From the NCBI RefSeq assembly GCF_001640805.2, contig NC_066838.1, forward strand, positions 1,875,565-1,939,564: a DNA stretch of 64,000 bases, written 5' to 3'. This DNA comes from Lates calcarifer (lineage: Eukaryota; Chordata; Actinopteri; Centropomidae). The translations under genes and the position numbers were made by a program. The notes below the pieces were generated by a model, which saw nothing but the letters and a program-made list of their open reading frames with translations, was not told where the DNA came from and did not search any database. Numbering within the stretch: position 1 is the first letter of the stretch; each line of letters opens with the position of its first letter. Shown one piece after another: positions 48,670 to 58,624 of this stretch.

Positions 48670-49620
48670 ACCACAGCGAGAAACTGTGGCCAATATAATT
48701 CTCAACCCTGCAGTTAGGTTTTTTTTGTCACTCTACCCCAGATGAGCAGTGAGGCCTGTATGAGTCACCCACAGGTGCCCACAGCCTTTATGAAATTGTG
48801 CCCACACAGGCCTTGATGAAAGCTGCCCTCTGCCAGAGGCATCCTGTTCACTCCGTCATGTTCTGAGCGGCACGCCCCTACCACCATCCACAAAGCTTCT
48901 GCTGTGGAACTCTTCAAATACATGTATTCTCATCCCTGACTGCTTTTAGCTGTTGTGGTAATGAGTCACAAGCCAGAGACCCAGGGTGCCTTCACAACAG
49001 GCCTGTCCTGAGCAGTTCATTCAAGCTGAGTGTTTTCTGTTTTAGTTTGCTTCATTTGAGCTCAATGAGAACAATTAAAGACAGCCACACTGAGACATCT
49101 GAAGATGTTACTCTTGAGATTCATGTCAGATGTTTGGTCACTCCATATTCTCAACAAAGGATCAATTGACACACTTTGCTGCATATTTATACCACAGAGT
49201 GATCGCGATGATGAAGCAGTGTTCTTTCCACACAAATAAATACAGAGATGAACAACAATAGAATGAGTGATTTTTCAAATCACATGGCCTTATTTTTAAA
49301 GATACTGTGATATGAGTCAAGATTTTAGTGAGAATCTTTGAATTTTATTTTCTCTGAAAAAAAAAAATGAAAATGATGATGATGTGATTTTTTGATGGAG
49401 TCTGTCCCAAACAAACACATTCCCTTACATCTGGAAAATATGATTTATAGGCTGCTTTTTACTTCATATGTCGTGACACATTTTACATCCTGCGTTTTGG
49501 ATATTGCATTGGATATTGTGATTTCAATAATACTCCAGTTAATTGCTCAGCCATTGTGCAGTGTCTCTCTGAGAGTAAGATGTTCATGTGGTCACCAATC
49601 TCATGTTTGTGTGTTGAGCA
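48670..49620. other. Unique DNA, no gene seen
   Basis: The stretch 48730-49020 is GC-balanced and complex, without open frames between splice sites. 49100-49600 is AT-rich. Confidence 0.45.
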
Positions 49621-49631
49621 CTGAGCTGAAG

Positions 49632-49765
49632 TGAGTTAGCTTAGCTTGGCATAAAGATATTGGTGCGATGTTGGTATTTTTTTCTTACTTTGGACAAAGC
49701 CAGGCTTTTCCCACCTGCTTCAAGTTTTTATGCCTTGGCTAATTGATAATAATTACATCTATGAG
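49632..49765 (+). repeat. Dispersed repeat family B, copy 3
   Basis: It begins 'gtgagttagcttagcttggc', then has 'actttggacaaagccaggct', 'tttcccacctgcttcaag' and 'ttttatgccttggctaatt'. Each block matches the family core at 24.5 and 45.5 kb. This copy shows more of the left side than the others. Confidence 0.68.
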
Positions 49766-49769
49766 CAAA

Positions 49770-50940
49770 GTTCTCTGGAAAGACTGGAAACAGTGACTAT
49801 GATTTTTGCAGAGCCATGGAGTGATCATAGAGAGAAAAAATATATCTAGAGAGAGGACACATTTTACTACATTAAAATTTCATGTGTACGTTTTACTTAA
49901 TTCATAAAACACAAGATAAGTGTACTAAAGAAAGCCATGACAACAGACAGCTTCTCATTCAGAAGCATGAAATGCACTGCACCTACTTCAAGTGTAAGTA
50001 TTACTGACTATGATAATGAAATCAATCATTCTTTTACTACAATGAGCGCTCAGTGTAGTAAAATGTGCCCTTACTATATATTTTTTTCTCTCTGTGACCA
50101 CTCAGTATCTCACTGGTTGATGCTGCAACATGACTAAAAGGTTAGCTCAAAGAAAATCTTTGAAAGAGATATTTTTAAACTAAACACAACCCACTACTTG
50201 GTGAAGTAAGTTTGAGGTAAGCTTTGTCTGAGGTCATGACATCATTCACCTCAGCATAATGGAGCTCAACAGTGTTTGGTTTACACTGGAAAAACCCAAC
50301 ACTAACATCGAATTATGAGATGATTGCTCACAACAATCCAAACACGATACTGTAAACAGTTTGATGTTCTCTCTCTGCAGAGAAGGATGGTATACTCAGA
50401 TGCTAAACAACAATAATGAGTTTTAGCTCCATCACAGAAATGAGAAACTCGTCCTTGTGTACCTACACTTCCTATTGTGCAGAAATATACAATTGGCAGG
50501 TGCTGGAAAATGTTTCATTGTGCTGCCTGTGGCTCTGCCAGACTGGAGCAGTGTGATATGGTGACACCAGGACATGTCTGTTCTCACCTTATACTACAGG
50601 GCTGAATGGCTTTGTGTCTACCTAAATATTACATTCAGAAAATCCTGACAAAAATCCACATCTCTGGTTTTCAAGAGACTTTTTTGTGGATAGATGGGAC
50701 ATGACTAACATGTTTGGCCTGTTGATCTGTGAAAATTCCCTCAAGGCTGCATTGAAGGAACACTTTCTGTGCAATATTTTTACACAGCCACTGAGGGTTT
50801 TGTGTTTCTTACTTTCGCTCTTTTTGGGGGCACAGTGAATCACCAAATTAGTAAAGCATTTTCATTTGACCTTGTATGCACAGTGTGCCATTGCCACCCA
50901 TGAGTAAATGTGTGAGTCATTTTCATAAAGTGTGCTTTCA
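49770..50940. other. Unique DNA, no gene seen
   Basis: Chance frames only and no recognised repeat. Confidence 0.45.
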
Positions 50941-50941
50941 G

Positions 50942-51072
50942 TGGTCAGTCAAGAGTTGGTCTCCCTGTGTTAAAGTGACAGCCTGGTGTCAGGCAGCTCA
51001 GCTCAGTTCACCTGGAGGAGTTTGCCTGCAGTGCTGCCTGAACGGAAGCTTTACCACAGGTTTACACTGCAT
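50942..51072 (+). CDS. Candidate cysteine-rich exon
   Basis: 131 bp lie between an acceptor (agtgtgctttcag, ending 50941) and a perfect donor (TGCAT|GTAAGTC). A single open frame carries seven cysteines (WSVKSWSPCVKVTAWCQAAQ, later a CLQCCL segment). The other two frames are closed. The pyrimidine tract is mediocre. No family is recognised and no phase-compatible neighbour was found. It is a weak call. Confidence 0.15.
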
Positions 51073-51079
51073 GTAAGTC

Positions 51080-51560
51080 TTACTATATGTAGCAATGATA
51101 ATGACCTTAAGTTTAAAATCAGATATGATTCAGTCAGTGTTTTGGATGAACATCTAGTAGCCTGAGAGATTTAAATGGAAATCATTTGAGTCCTACACTG
51201 CTGTGAATCACTTTCCTATCCAAACATGGACATGTGTAAGGAGCTGCTATGTGTTGTATTATTAGAGATCCAAGCACCACAGCTCATTGACCTGACTGTT
51301 TCTGTCAGGATTCTTCTTCCTCTATAAACCTCCCACACTTCTCAGGCCACAGAGATGACCCCCTGAAGTCCAAGGCAGATGATCACATTTTACTGAGATC
51401 ATTTTGAGATGACTCTGGTGCAGCTGCGTCCCTGGGACTGGGGCAGTTTTTAGGCAGTTTCTGAGAAAGTAGTGTGTTTGCTGTTGATGGACACTCTTGT
51501 CCCTACAGTACAGAGAAAATTGAGGAGCTGCACACTGTTGAACTGTTCATCTTATGATGT
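51080..51560. other. Unique DNA, no gene seen
   Basis: Complex sequence without repeat words or a supported exon. Confidence 0.45.
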
Positions 51561-51564
51561 TCAG

Positions 51565-51715
51565 CACTGCGAAAGTTACTTGAAAATAGTAATCACTTAC
51601 TCATTATACATTACTCATGAAAAAATACTTGCTTCACTAATTACTAATCAGCAAATGTAATACATTATATTAGTTGTAACTTTACTTTTGTTACTCAAAC
51701 CAGCTCTGTCAAAGC
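51565..51715. repeat. Probable relic of a 'tta-ctt' dispersed repeat
   Basis: The words 'gaaagttacttgaaaatagt', 'aatcacttactcattataca', 'ttactaatcagcaaatgtaa' and 'gtaactttacttttgttact' resemble a diverged fish repeat made of alternating gtaact/attact blocks. Boundaries are uncertain. Confidence 0.35.
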
Positions 51716-51744
51716 TGTCTTGAAACAAGTTCAAATCCTGACAG

Positions 51745-51769
51745 ACACACACACACACACACACACACA
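51745..51769. repeat. (AC)12 microsatellite
   Basis: An AC run 43 bp before the left end of the CACTA-like element. Confidence 0.94.
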
Positions 51770-52962
51770 AACAACATTTGTTGTTTTTAACACTTGAAAA
51801 AATAGAAGACTACACAGTAACAAATTTTTCTGTAAAATAACGGTACCATTATTCTACAGTACTCATACTGTGAAATTATTTTACGGCTCATTACTGTTAT
51901 AGTGAAATACAGTAAATTTCTGTTTGTTTTTTTTTTTTCAGTTTACAGTAAAGTACTGGCAGCAGAGACGTCAGCAATATACAGTAATTTTACAGTATTC
52001 ATACTGCTGAACAATTTTACAGCCTACTACCGTAAAAATAAAATGCAGCATATTTCTGTGATTACTTTAATTCACAGTAACATTCTGGGGTTACATTAAA
52101 TTTTCACTGTTTACTGTAGACAGGTATAATACAGTGACTATGTTTAGCACTTTAGAATATCTGAAATATTCATTGCAATTAAAATTAGAGTTGTACTGTG
52201 GGCTACAGAGAAGTGCTTAAACCTATGCTAAATAATCAATATAACTCACACAAATGTTTATTTACACAGGCAGTGTCAACATGAATACTGCTACTGTAAA
52301 ATACAATAATGATAATAAAAGAAACTAAAAACTGTTAGATGTCCCAGTTAAAAAAGCCAAAGAGAATCTGAGTAGCAAAATAAAAGCAGCCAAACAGTGT
52401 CTGCTGGACACAATGGCAGTAAACTAAAATTCTTAAAATGCATGTAAGAGACTTTACCAAACATGAAAACACAACAAAACTGTTTCCATACTATTGTTTT
52501 ACATATAGTGTCTTATCTTACCATATTGAACTTTACCTTAGATCAAACAATTGGGCTGAATACTGAGGCAACTAATACACAGGAAATAAGTGTGCAACCT
52601 ATGACAAATTATGTGAGGAATGCTTATATGCTCTCAAAAGGCAGTTTAAAGTATCTACAGTATCTACATTTACTGCTGTCTACAAATATGCATCAATAAG
52701 AACATTTTTAAAACACACTTTGCTAAGATGCAAATGTGCATGAAGACCATTTTGAAAATACACATCAGTACGAACTTGATGAAAATATGCATCAATTGCA
52801 TTTGGGAAGAAACTGTAAGTAGGCTGGTCAGTCTGTCAGAACAACACATGGAGTTAAGAGAGAGACAAGAGAGAGCTCACTGGCCTATATAAAGTCCACA
52901 AGGTTCTTCAGTAGTGTGGAGACGTGTGTTCACTGTGTTAGACTTTATCTGGACCATCATAC

Positions 52963-53009
52963 CTGTCTTCTTGGAGCCATCCTTTCCTGGATTGATACCA
53001 ATGAAGCGC
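52963..53009 (-). pseudogene. Exon-like cargo inside the CACTA-like element
   Basis: On the - strand, an acceptor 'ctgttctgatttcag' is followed by 47 bp ending GACAG|GTATGATGG. One frame reads RFIGINPGKDGSKKT, which looks like real protein, and would continue past the donor as GMMVQIK if unspliced. I do not recognise the protein. It may be a remnant of the parent element's gene or of a captured host gene. No sister exons were identified in the element. Confidence 0.22.
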
Positions 53010-53764
53010 CTGAAATCAGAACAGTCTATGATCAGAGACTAAAAGGAAAACTAACATTTTGTTGTCTAAAAGAGGCAGTTTGAGTTTTCTAACTTAGGGT
53101 GATAGGAGTCATTAACTGGTACTGATGTCATGAGGTATTTTGTGTAATTTCACATCAGATCTTTCAATATCTTGGAACTATTTTATCTGCTGAACATTGC
53201 AGCATAGCAAAATCACATACACCTCAATTAAAGCTTATAGGCAGTGTGGTATCAGAAAATATTTTTAAGATACAGGACAGGAACATCAAGCAGTAGAATT
53301 ACTCAATATGTGTTGTATTCTTGTTTGAATGGTTCATGTTTTGTGGCTTGAAATATTTTTGTTACCTAACCTGAGTCCCCGTGTTCTGCTGCTCATTTTT
53401 GCCTAAGTAGCAGGGAGATTTCTGATCACAAAGTCTGAGTTCGTGTCTCTGTCAAATAAATTAAAATGTCAAGAAATGAAACCCTATTTTTTGCAGTCTA
53501 ATCATAAAAAAAAAAAAAACGTTACACCTAATGTAAAAGTTGTTTTGCCGGACACAATGTTCAACAAATTTCATTCAAACTCGTTAAGTTAAAATAAAAC
53601 TCATCACAACCATCTCTTTTAGTCATTTTGCTGTTCCATCAACCACCAACTGTAGTTTGCTCGAGATAATCCCTTAATTCCCTCAGCTAGATGTAAAAAT
53701 GTTTTGGCTCAAGGACGTGCTCTTTATCTCCTCTGCCTCTCAGCCCTGGCCTTGTTGTGGTAAC

Positions 53765-53802
53765 GTTAACTGAGCAGCAGTTTGTTAACTGAGCAGCAGT
53801 TC
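53765..53802. repeat. 19-bp tandem duplication
   Basis: GTTAACTGAGCAGCAGTTT (53765-53783) is followed by a copy with one terminal difference (53784-53802). Confidence 0.92.
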
Positions 53803-54241
53803 AAATCTTAGCCTCACTGTTAAGTGGCACTGAAAATCACACCTTCACTAGCTAGACAACTTGCTAAGCAAGTTTGATTTCAAACATCATTCTCATGGCG
53901 AAGAACTAAAGATAAGTTAGTTTTTAATTACCGTTTTATTTGTAGATGCACAATCTGAACGATGCAGACGAAGCAAGACTTGTTCATGTGTAGCAACACG
54001 TGTCCCCGTTGTGCTGGCAGGAAAACCTTCCTCATGAGTTTGGCACGCACCAAATTTTAAAAAAATACTGTAGTTTACTGTAATTCATAACATTAGCATA
54101 CTGTTGACGGCCTGTGCACTGGTGCTTCAGGTTGAACAACCCACAATGCATTGCAAACTACAGTACAAAACCGTATTACATTAATACAGTATATTACTGT
54201 GGAAAATTAGCCATAAATTAACAGCAATTGCTTACAGTGTA

Positions 54242-54638
54242 GACATAATGATGTAACAAGCAGCCAGCCTACAATTTTGAGCAGCTAGCTTAGCTAGCTA
54301 CATAACCTGCTGCTAACCCTAGTGAGCCAGCTAAGAAAATGCAACACGTGAATAAGATTAGACATGAATAACTTCTGAATTACTGGGTGTGACATTTCTC
54401 CTTTATGATAAAGACTAACTGCCTCTTCACTCTCCAGTGTCCCTGCCAACATACCACATCCCACACCAGTGTCTTCAGTGAATGCACCTCAAACAAGCAA
54501 ATCCTCAAATCACTGGTTCTGAGATTAGTAATTGTAATTACTTGAAATTAAAATCTGAATCTTTTACACTATTCTTTACTGACTATTTTAAAAAAAAAGA
54601 TCTGAACCACACACTTAGATCCATGCTTTTCACTTTGT
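54242..54638. other. Spacer between two mobile elements
   Basis: It contains 'gcagctagcttagctagcta' words and A9. This could be the continuation of the Penelope-like element's 3' region, but no landmark proves it. Confidence 0.35.
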
Positions 54639-54644
54639 TTGTTG

Positions 54645-54676
54645 AGCTTTTGGTCTGTCAGACCTTCACCAGAGCA
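54645..54676 (-). ncRNA. Degenerate hammerhead ribozyme motif
   Basis: On the - strand the sequence CTGGTGAAGGTCTGACAGAC followed by CAAAAG matches the layout of the hammerhead core known in Penelope-like elements: CUGANGA, a short stem II, then GAAA. Here stem II is intact (GGTC / GACC around TGACA), but the first core box reads CTGGTGA and the second AAAA, so both catalytic boxes carry a change. Self-cleavage is probably lost. Confidence 0.45.
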
Positions 54677-55108
54677 TACACAAGTCAACAATGAGCAGAC
54701 AGGCAGAGATACACAGTCACCTTCCAATCATTGGCAGTATGCACTACACCTGTGTCACCTCTGGTGATTTAAAAAGGGGTGGGGCCCAGTGCATATAGGA
54801 TAAACATTACAAAGCATTATAACAAAACAATACAATTGTCTTATACTGACAATATTCACACATGGCTCCATCACATAAAAAGCTTAGATCATAATATATC
54901 AGTGATATCCAGATTAAATGAGAAAAAAAACTCATAATAGAATAGAGGGATATCAGGCATAAACCACAGATCTCAAGATTCTGTGATAATTACAAAGACA
55001 AAATCAATTATAACATACCACTCATATTAAAATCCTCATGGAGTCCCATGAGTTGAAGAGCATCTAAAGCCTGAATCCAATATAGCTCCCTGACATATCT
55101 TTCTATAT

Positions 55109-55126
55109 CCCCCCCCCCCACCCCCC
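55109..55126. repeat. C11-A-C6 tract
   Basis: An expanded C run lies within the Penelope-like coding remnant and helps to shift its frame. Confidence 0.95.
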
Positions 55127-55444
55127 TTGCTGTACAATGTGTTCAATGCCCTGAAATCGTAAAGAGGAGATAGGTGTAAAGATTCACTGAAATGACGGCA
55201 CAGATAGGATCATTGCATCTGATGGAGTTCTTATGCTCATTGATCCTTTGTTTTAGTTTTCCCTATATAAATGTTATCATATGGACATTTCAATAGATTA
55301 ATAACATCCTGTGCTGCATGTGATATAGCCCTTTACAGAAAAGCTTTTGTCTGATCTTGAACGTCTAAAAACAGAGGTTGGACTTGGACTTTTTGATGCT
55401 CCCAGCACCTTAGGAAAGAAAAGTTGACGGGGTAGAACGGTAGT

Positions 55445-56225
55445 CACTCTGTTAATAAACACTGGTCATTACTGAAAATGACATTTTAAATGGCATTGTA
55501 GCAACTGTTACATGGGTGTGTTTGAGATGAGCTAGGCCTGTGGAGATTTAATCACTGCACAACGTATGCAGGTTAGATTTATGTCAGACTTGATCCTGAC
55601 TTGCCATGAAGTCATGCTGACATCAGCCAAAACAAGCTCACAAGATCAAGACAGCTGCAGTTTTCAGAGACAGGCGCAGCAGTTCCTGTGCAATGACTGC
55701 AAAATCTCAGCACATGATCTGAAAAACCAGGCTCAGATGTTGGTCAACAAAATTAATGTTTCATCAAAACATCTAATTTTCTGTTTAATGATAAAGGTGT
55801 CTGTTGTATTAGTCTTATTTGTGTAGCAACAGTGGCCTCTGTTCTGCAAATGTTGTTTTTCAGTCCAGCTTCATGCATATTTCAGTCACACTAAAGCACC
55901 ATTTCAGGTTTTTCCTACAAATCAACTCTAGCTAGGTTTTATGCACAGAAGGATTGGACTGAAGAGACTACCATGTTTTCAAGACTTTAACTGTGAGACT
56001 CTTAAGTGTTTGGCTTTGATCAGAAATATTTCTGGTTACAGGAGGTACAATTACTCTGTAAAGTCCTTCAGGAGTAGGGTTTACAGTACTCATTCAATAA
56101 GAGACCTTAAATCAGTTTATATTCCTGGCATTCATCCAATGATCATTCAAAAAACATAGTGATATGACTAGAATAAGACCAATTTGAAGTTACCTGGGAG
56201 ATGTACACTCACAGAGTCACAAAAA
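55445..56225. other. Unique DNA, no gene seen
   Basis: An 86-codon + frame (55566-55826) and a 72-codon one (55941-56159) have no domains or splice support. Confidence 0.45.
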
Positions 56226-56229
56226 ATTA

Positions 56230-56370
56230 AATGGCTTCTTTCTCTTAGGAGTGTGAAGCAAATTTCATGCCAATCTGATCATCAGTTTTTGACACATCCT
56301 GCTCACAGACAAACACAGAAATGGACAGAGGCCGTGACATAACCTCAGAGCAGAGGCTGTGAATCTGTGG
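56230..56370 (+). repeat. Probable dispersed-repeat relic
   Basis: The words 'aatttcatgccaatctgatc', 'cagacaaacacagaaatgga' and 'gtgacataacctcagagcag' follow the order seen in a common fish repeat whose end reads 'aaacataacctccttggcgg'. Diverged, and boundaries are uncertain. Confidence 0.4.
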
Positions 56371-56459
56371 GATTCAAGGTGAAATTGGCAGAAAATATCA
56401 GAAAAACATACCTTTATATTTATATGGTAGTGTTAAGTGGTTTTGCCAAGTATGTCTTA

Positions 56460-56560
56460 GGGCAGGGGTCATCAACTACATTCATCCAAAGGCTAGAATT
56501 TTTCTAAGTAGACATTGTGTGGTCTTGACTTTCAAATGAAAAGATTTTTTTTTAAATTAT
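56460..56560 (+). repeat. Probable dispersed-repeat relic
   Basis: The block 'gcaggggtcatcaactacat' then 'tcatccaaaggctagaattt' has the typical opening of a fish dispersed DNA repeat. It is short and diverged. Confidence 0.35.
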
Positions 56561-56564
56561 GTAA

Positions 56565-57285
56565 TATTTTCTTACAAAATGTATGTTATGTATGTGTTAC
56601 TTATTCACCTATGTCAGTGTGAGCAGACTCCTAAAGAAGCAGTATTAGGCCTAACTAGAAAATGTTCTCAGACTTCAGCTGAGGCAGTTCACTGAGGTGT
56701 ATTGGTTAAAATCTGTAATTCATAATGTCATTGTAGAATGCAGTCCTGATTGGTGGAAAACATTAACAACTGTAACCAGTTTTGATACCACTATTCACAA
56801 GGTTTTGGCCATTCATTCTGAGGGGAGAAAGCAGGCCAGTTTTAAGTAGCAATCTCTCTATCAGGCTCTCTTTTTTCATTCTTCACACATCTGTCATTAC
56901 CAAGGAAGGGTTGCCATCTTGACGACTTTCAGCTCTAGCCCCTCTTTATGTGGGCAGATTTCTTTTCCCTGCCTTTGAGTGTGACTGGAACAGTTAAACA
57001 CGGTCTGACGACATGTCACACAAAATAGTTGCTTTTAAGCAGAACCCTCACTTATCAATGTAGAGAACACATCCAAAAAGTGTTCAGAATAATAGGAGGT
57101 TTTAGCATCAACTGTTCATTACAAGTCATTACATTAATATTAAAAATGAAAAAGAAATTCTTCATAGCAGTTGAAAATGAGTCATATAGTCATATGTACA
57201 CATCATTTTTAGGACAGAGTGTCAGTTATAAATGTTAAAGCAACTAAAATTGATATTTATGACAGAACAACTATATACAGAGTTA
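56565..57285. other. Unique AT-rich DNA, no gene seen
   Basis: No repeat or exon is recognised. Confidence 0.45.
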
Positions 57286-57289
57286 ATAT

Positions 57290-57570
57290 AGAACAGTGTA
57301 TCAGATGACGGCTTCACAGAACTTTATAGGAAGTTTCAGCTCATTGTGTAGCTGTCTGGATCACAGCTTTACTGTTCTGGTTCACTATCACTGCTCTCAG
57401 GCCAGCAGCTGTTTTCAGAGAAAAAGCTGTAAGAAGCCTCTGTACACTACCTGCTCAGCAGTGAAGAGCAGACAGACACATTTAAAAACTAGCTGGTGAA
57501 CATGGTGGAGTATTTAGCAGCAAGAGACAGATATTTCCCACAGGAATTGGATGGCTAACAAGTTCGCCAT
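57290..57570 (+). repeat. Dispersed repeat family A, copy 3
   Basis: This copy links the two halves seen separately elsewhere. The left part ('gctttactgttctggttcac', 'cagcagctgttttcagagaa') matches 2.7-2.84 kb reversed. The right part ('aactagctggtgaacatggt', 'atttcccacaggaattggat') matches 28.6-28.67 kb. It is the best single view of the family in the window. Confidence 0.72.
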
Positions 57571-57916
57571 ATTAACTTAAAAAATTAAGATATGTCAGCT
57601 CACAATTTCTTTCCACTGTCCCAATGAGGACAAAAAGTAACTGTAGGTATGTACTTGTAATAGAAGAACTGGTAGTAGCCAACACTTTAAGTTTTGCGTT
57701 ACTTTGATGTGTTCCTTGCTCAGTTCATTCAGTTAGAAATTAAAACTGGCTGGTGATGTTGCAGGCTTTGGAAAACCCAGTAAAGAATATACAGTGAAAC
57801 ACAACAATGATCTCATGATCCTATGTTAATCTGAATTTCAGCTGGTGTCAGTACAGAAAACTAACTGTAGGACAAACAAGAAAAGATTGTATTAGAATTA
57901 AGAGCATTTACATATT

Positions 57917-57938
57917 CCATCCATCCATCCATCCATCC
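57917..57938. repeat. (ATCC)5 microsatellite
   Basis: Five to six ATCC units. Confidence 0.93.
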
Positions 57939-57939
57939 C

Positions 57940-58400
57940 CTCTGCAGACGTCAGGCTCGAGCTGCTTCGGTTCTGGATCCAGAGTGATTTATCCTTGGCT
58001 GGGGAGACCCATCTTATTGGCTAGCTCAGGGTGACATCCTGCAGGGCTTACTGCGATGGCAGCTGATGTGATGTGTAGAGCTGCTGGATTGACAGGGAGA
58101 GTGCCTGAGATGCTGATCATTTTTGTCAAGTGTAGATGGTAAAATGCTGCAGCGACCCATAAATATTGAACCTGCCCAGGGGCCAATGACCTGCACTGGC
58201 TGAATGTGATCTTTCTGGCAAGGCAAGTGGTTGTGTGTGAGAATGTTAGAGAGAGATGAGCCCATTAGGCTGCAGGGAAGTGTCCAATTCAGAAGGAGAA
58301 AGGAGGGAAAGGTCAAGTCTGTTGTATTTGATGAGTTGTTTTCTAGGTGGAATAATGTAATGATAAACAGTATTAACATATGCCTCACATTCTCATTCAC
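57940..58400. promoter_or_regulatory. Candidate conserved non-coding element
   Basis: Repeat-free, balanced sequence with CRE-like 'cagacgtcagg' (57945), 'cccataaatattgaa' (58157) and 'gcccattaggc' (58260). A 124-codon - frame runs across but has no domain and overlaps other open frames. It lies between family A and the Tc1 relic, so it stands out as an element-free island. Function is inference. Confidence 0.25.
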
Positions 58401-58624
58401 CTAATATTACACTATATACTATATAAATTCCAAATAAGATGCAAAAGTACTGTGTACTGACAGCACACGATTACTTTTCTCATCCATCAGTGTCCATCAT
58501 GCCAGCAACACATTTGCCATTCACCAATTCAGCTCTAATAGCACCTAAAAAGGTTGCCCTTAAAGTTTTTTATTTAATATATTTTTAACATTTTCTACTT
58601 TTTGAAACTATCAATGGGCAACAA

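Larger units (their letters stand above)
51813..54239. mobile_element. CACTA-like DNA transposon, probably non-autonomous
   Basis: The left end is CACAGTAACAAATTT and the right end GCTTACAGTG. The inverted CACTG-type termini are flanked on both sides by TA (51811-51812 and 54240-54241), a plausible target-site duplication. Both subterminal zones (about 51813-52130 and 54060-54239) are packed with ACAGTA / TACTGT words in both orientations, as in subterminal arrays of CACTA/EnSpm elements. The 1.9-kb interior has no long frame, so it cannot encode a transposase now. It holds a 19-bp tandem duplication (53765-53802) and an exon-like segment on the - strand (52963-53009). Class assignment is from termini only; a neighbouring superfamily is possible. 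Confidence 0.55.
54640..55440 (-). mobile_element. Penelope-like retroelement relic, 3' part
   Basis: Read on the - strand, the order is a decayed C-terminal reverse-transcriptase/linker zone (55440-55320), a GIY-YIG endonuclease remnant, a conserved tail, then a 3' region. The GIY-YIG part reads VINLLKCPYDNIYIGKTK (55305-55250). After a frameshift comes a QRINEHKNSIRCNDP segment (55240-55195). Then HFSES, GIEHI and RELYWIQALDALQLMGLHED are recoverable across frameshifts to 55029. The C/GxIYIGKT and R..EH signatures are those of the GIY-YIG nicking domain fused to reverse transcriptase in these elements. Several frameshifts and a C-run (55109-55126) show it is dead. A degenerate hammerhead motif lies at its 3' end (54645-54676). 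Confidence 0.78.
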
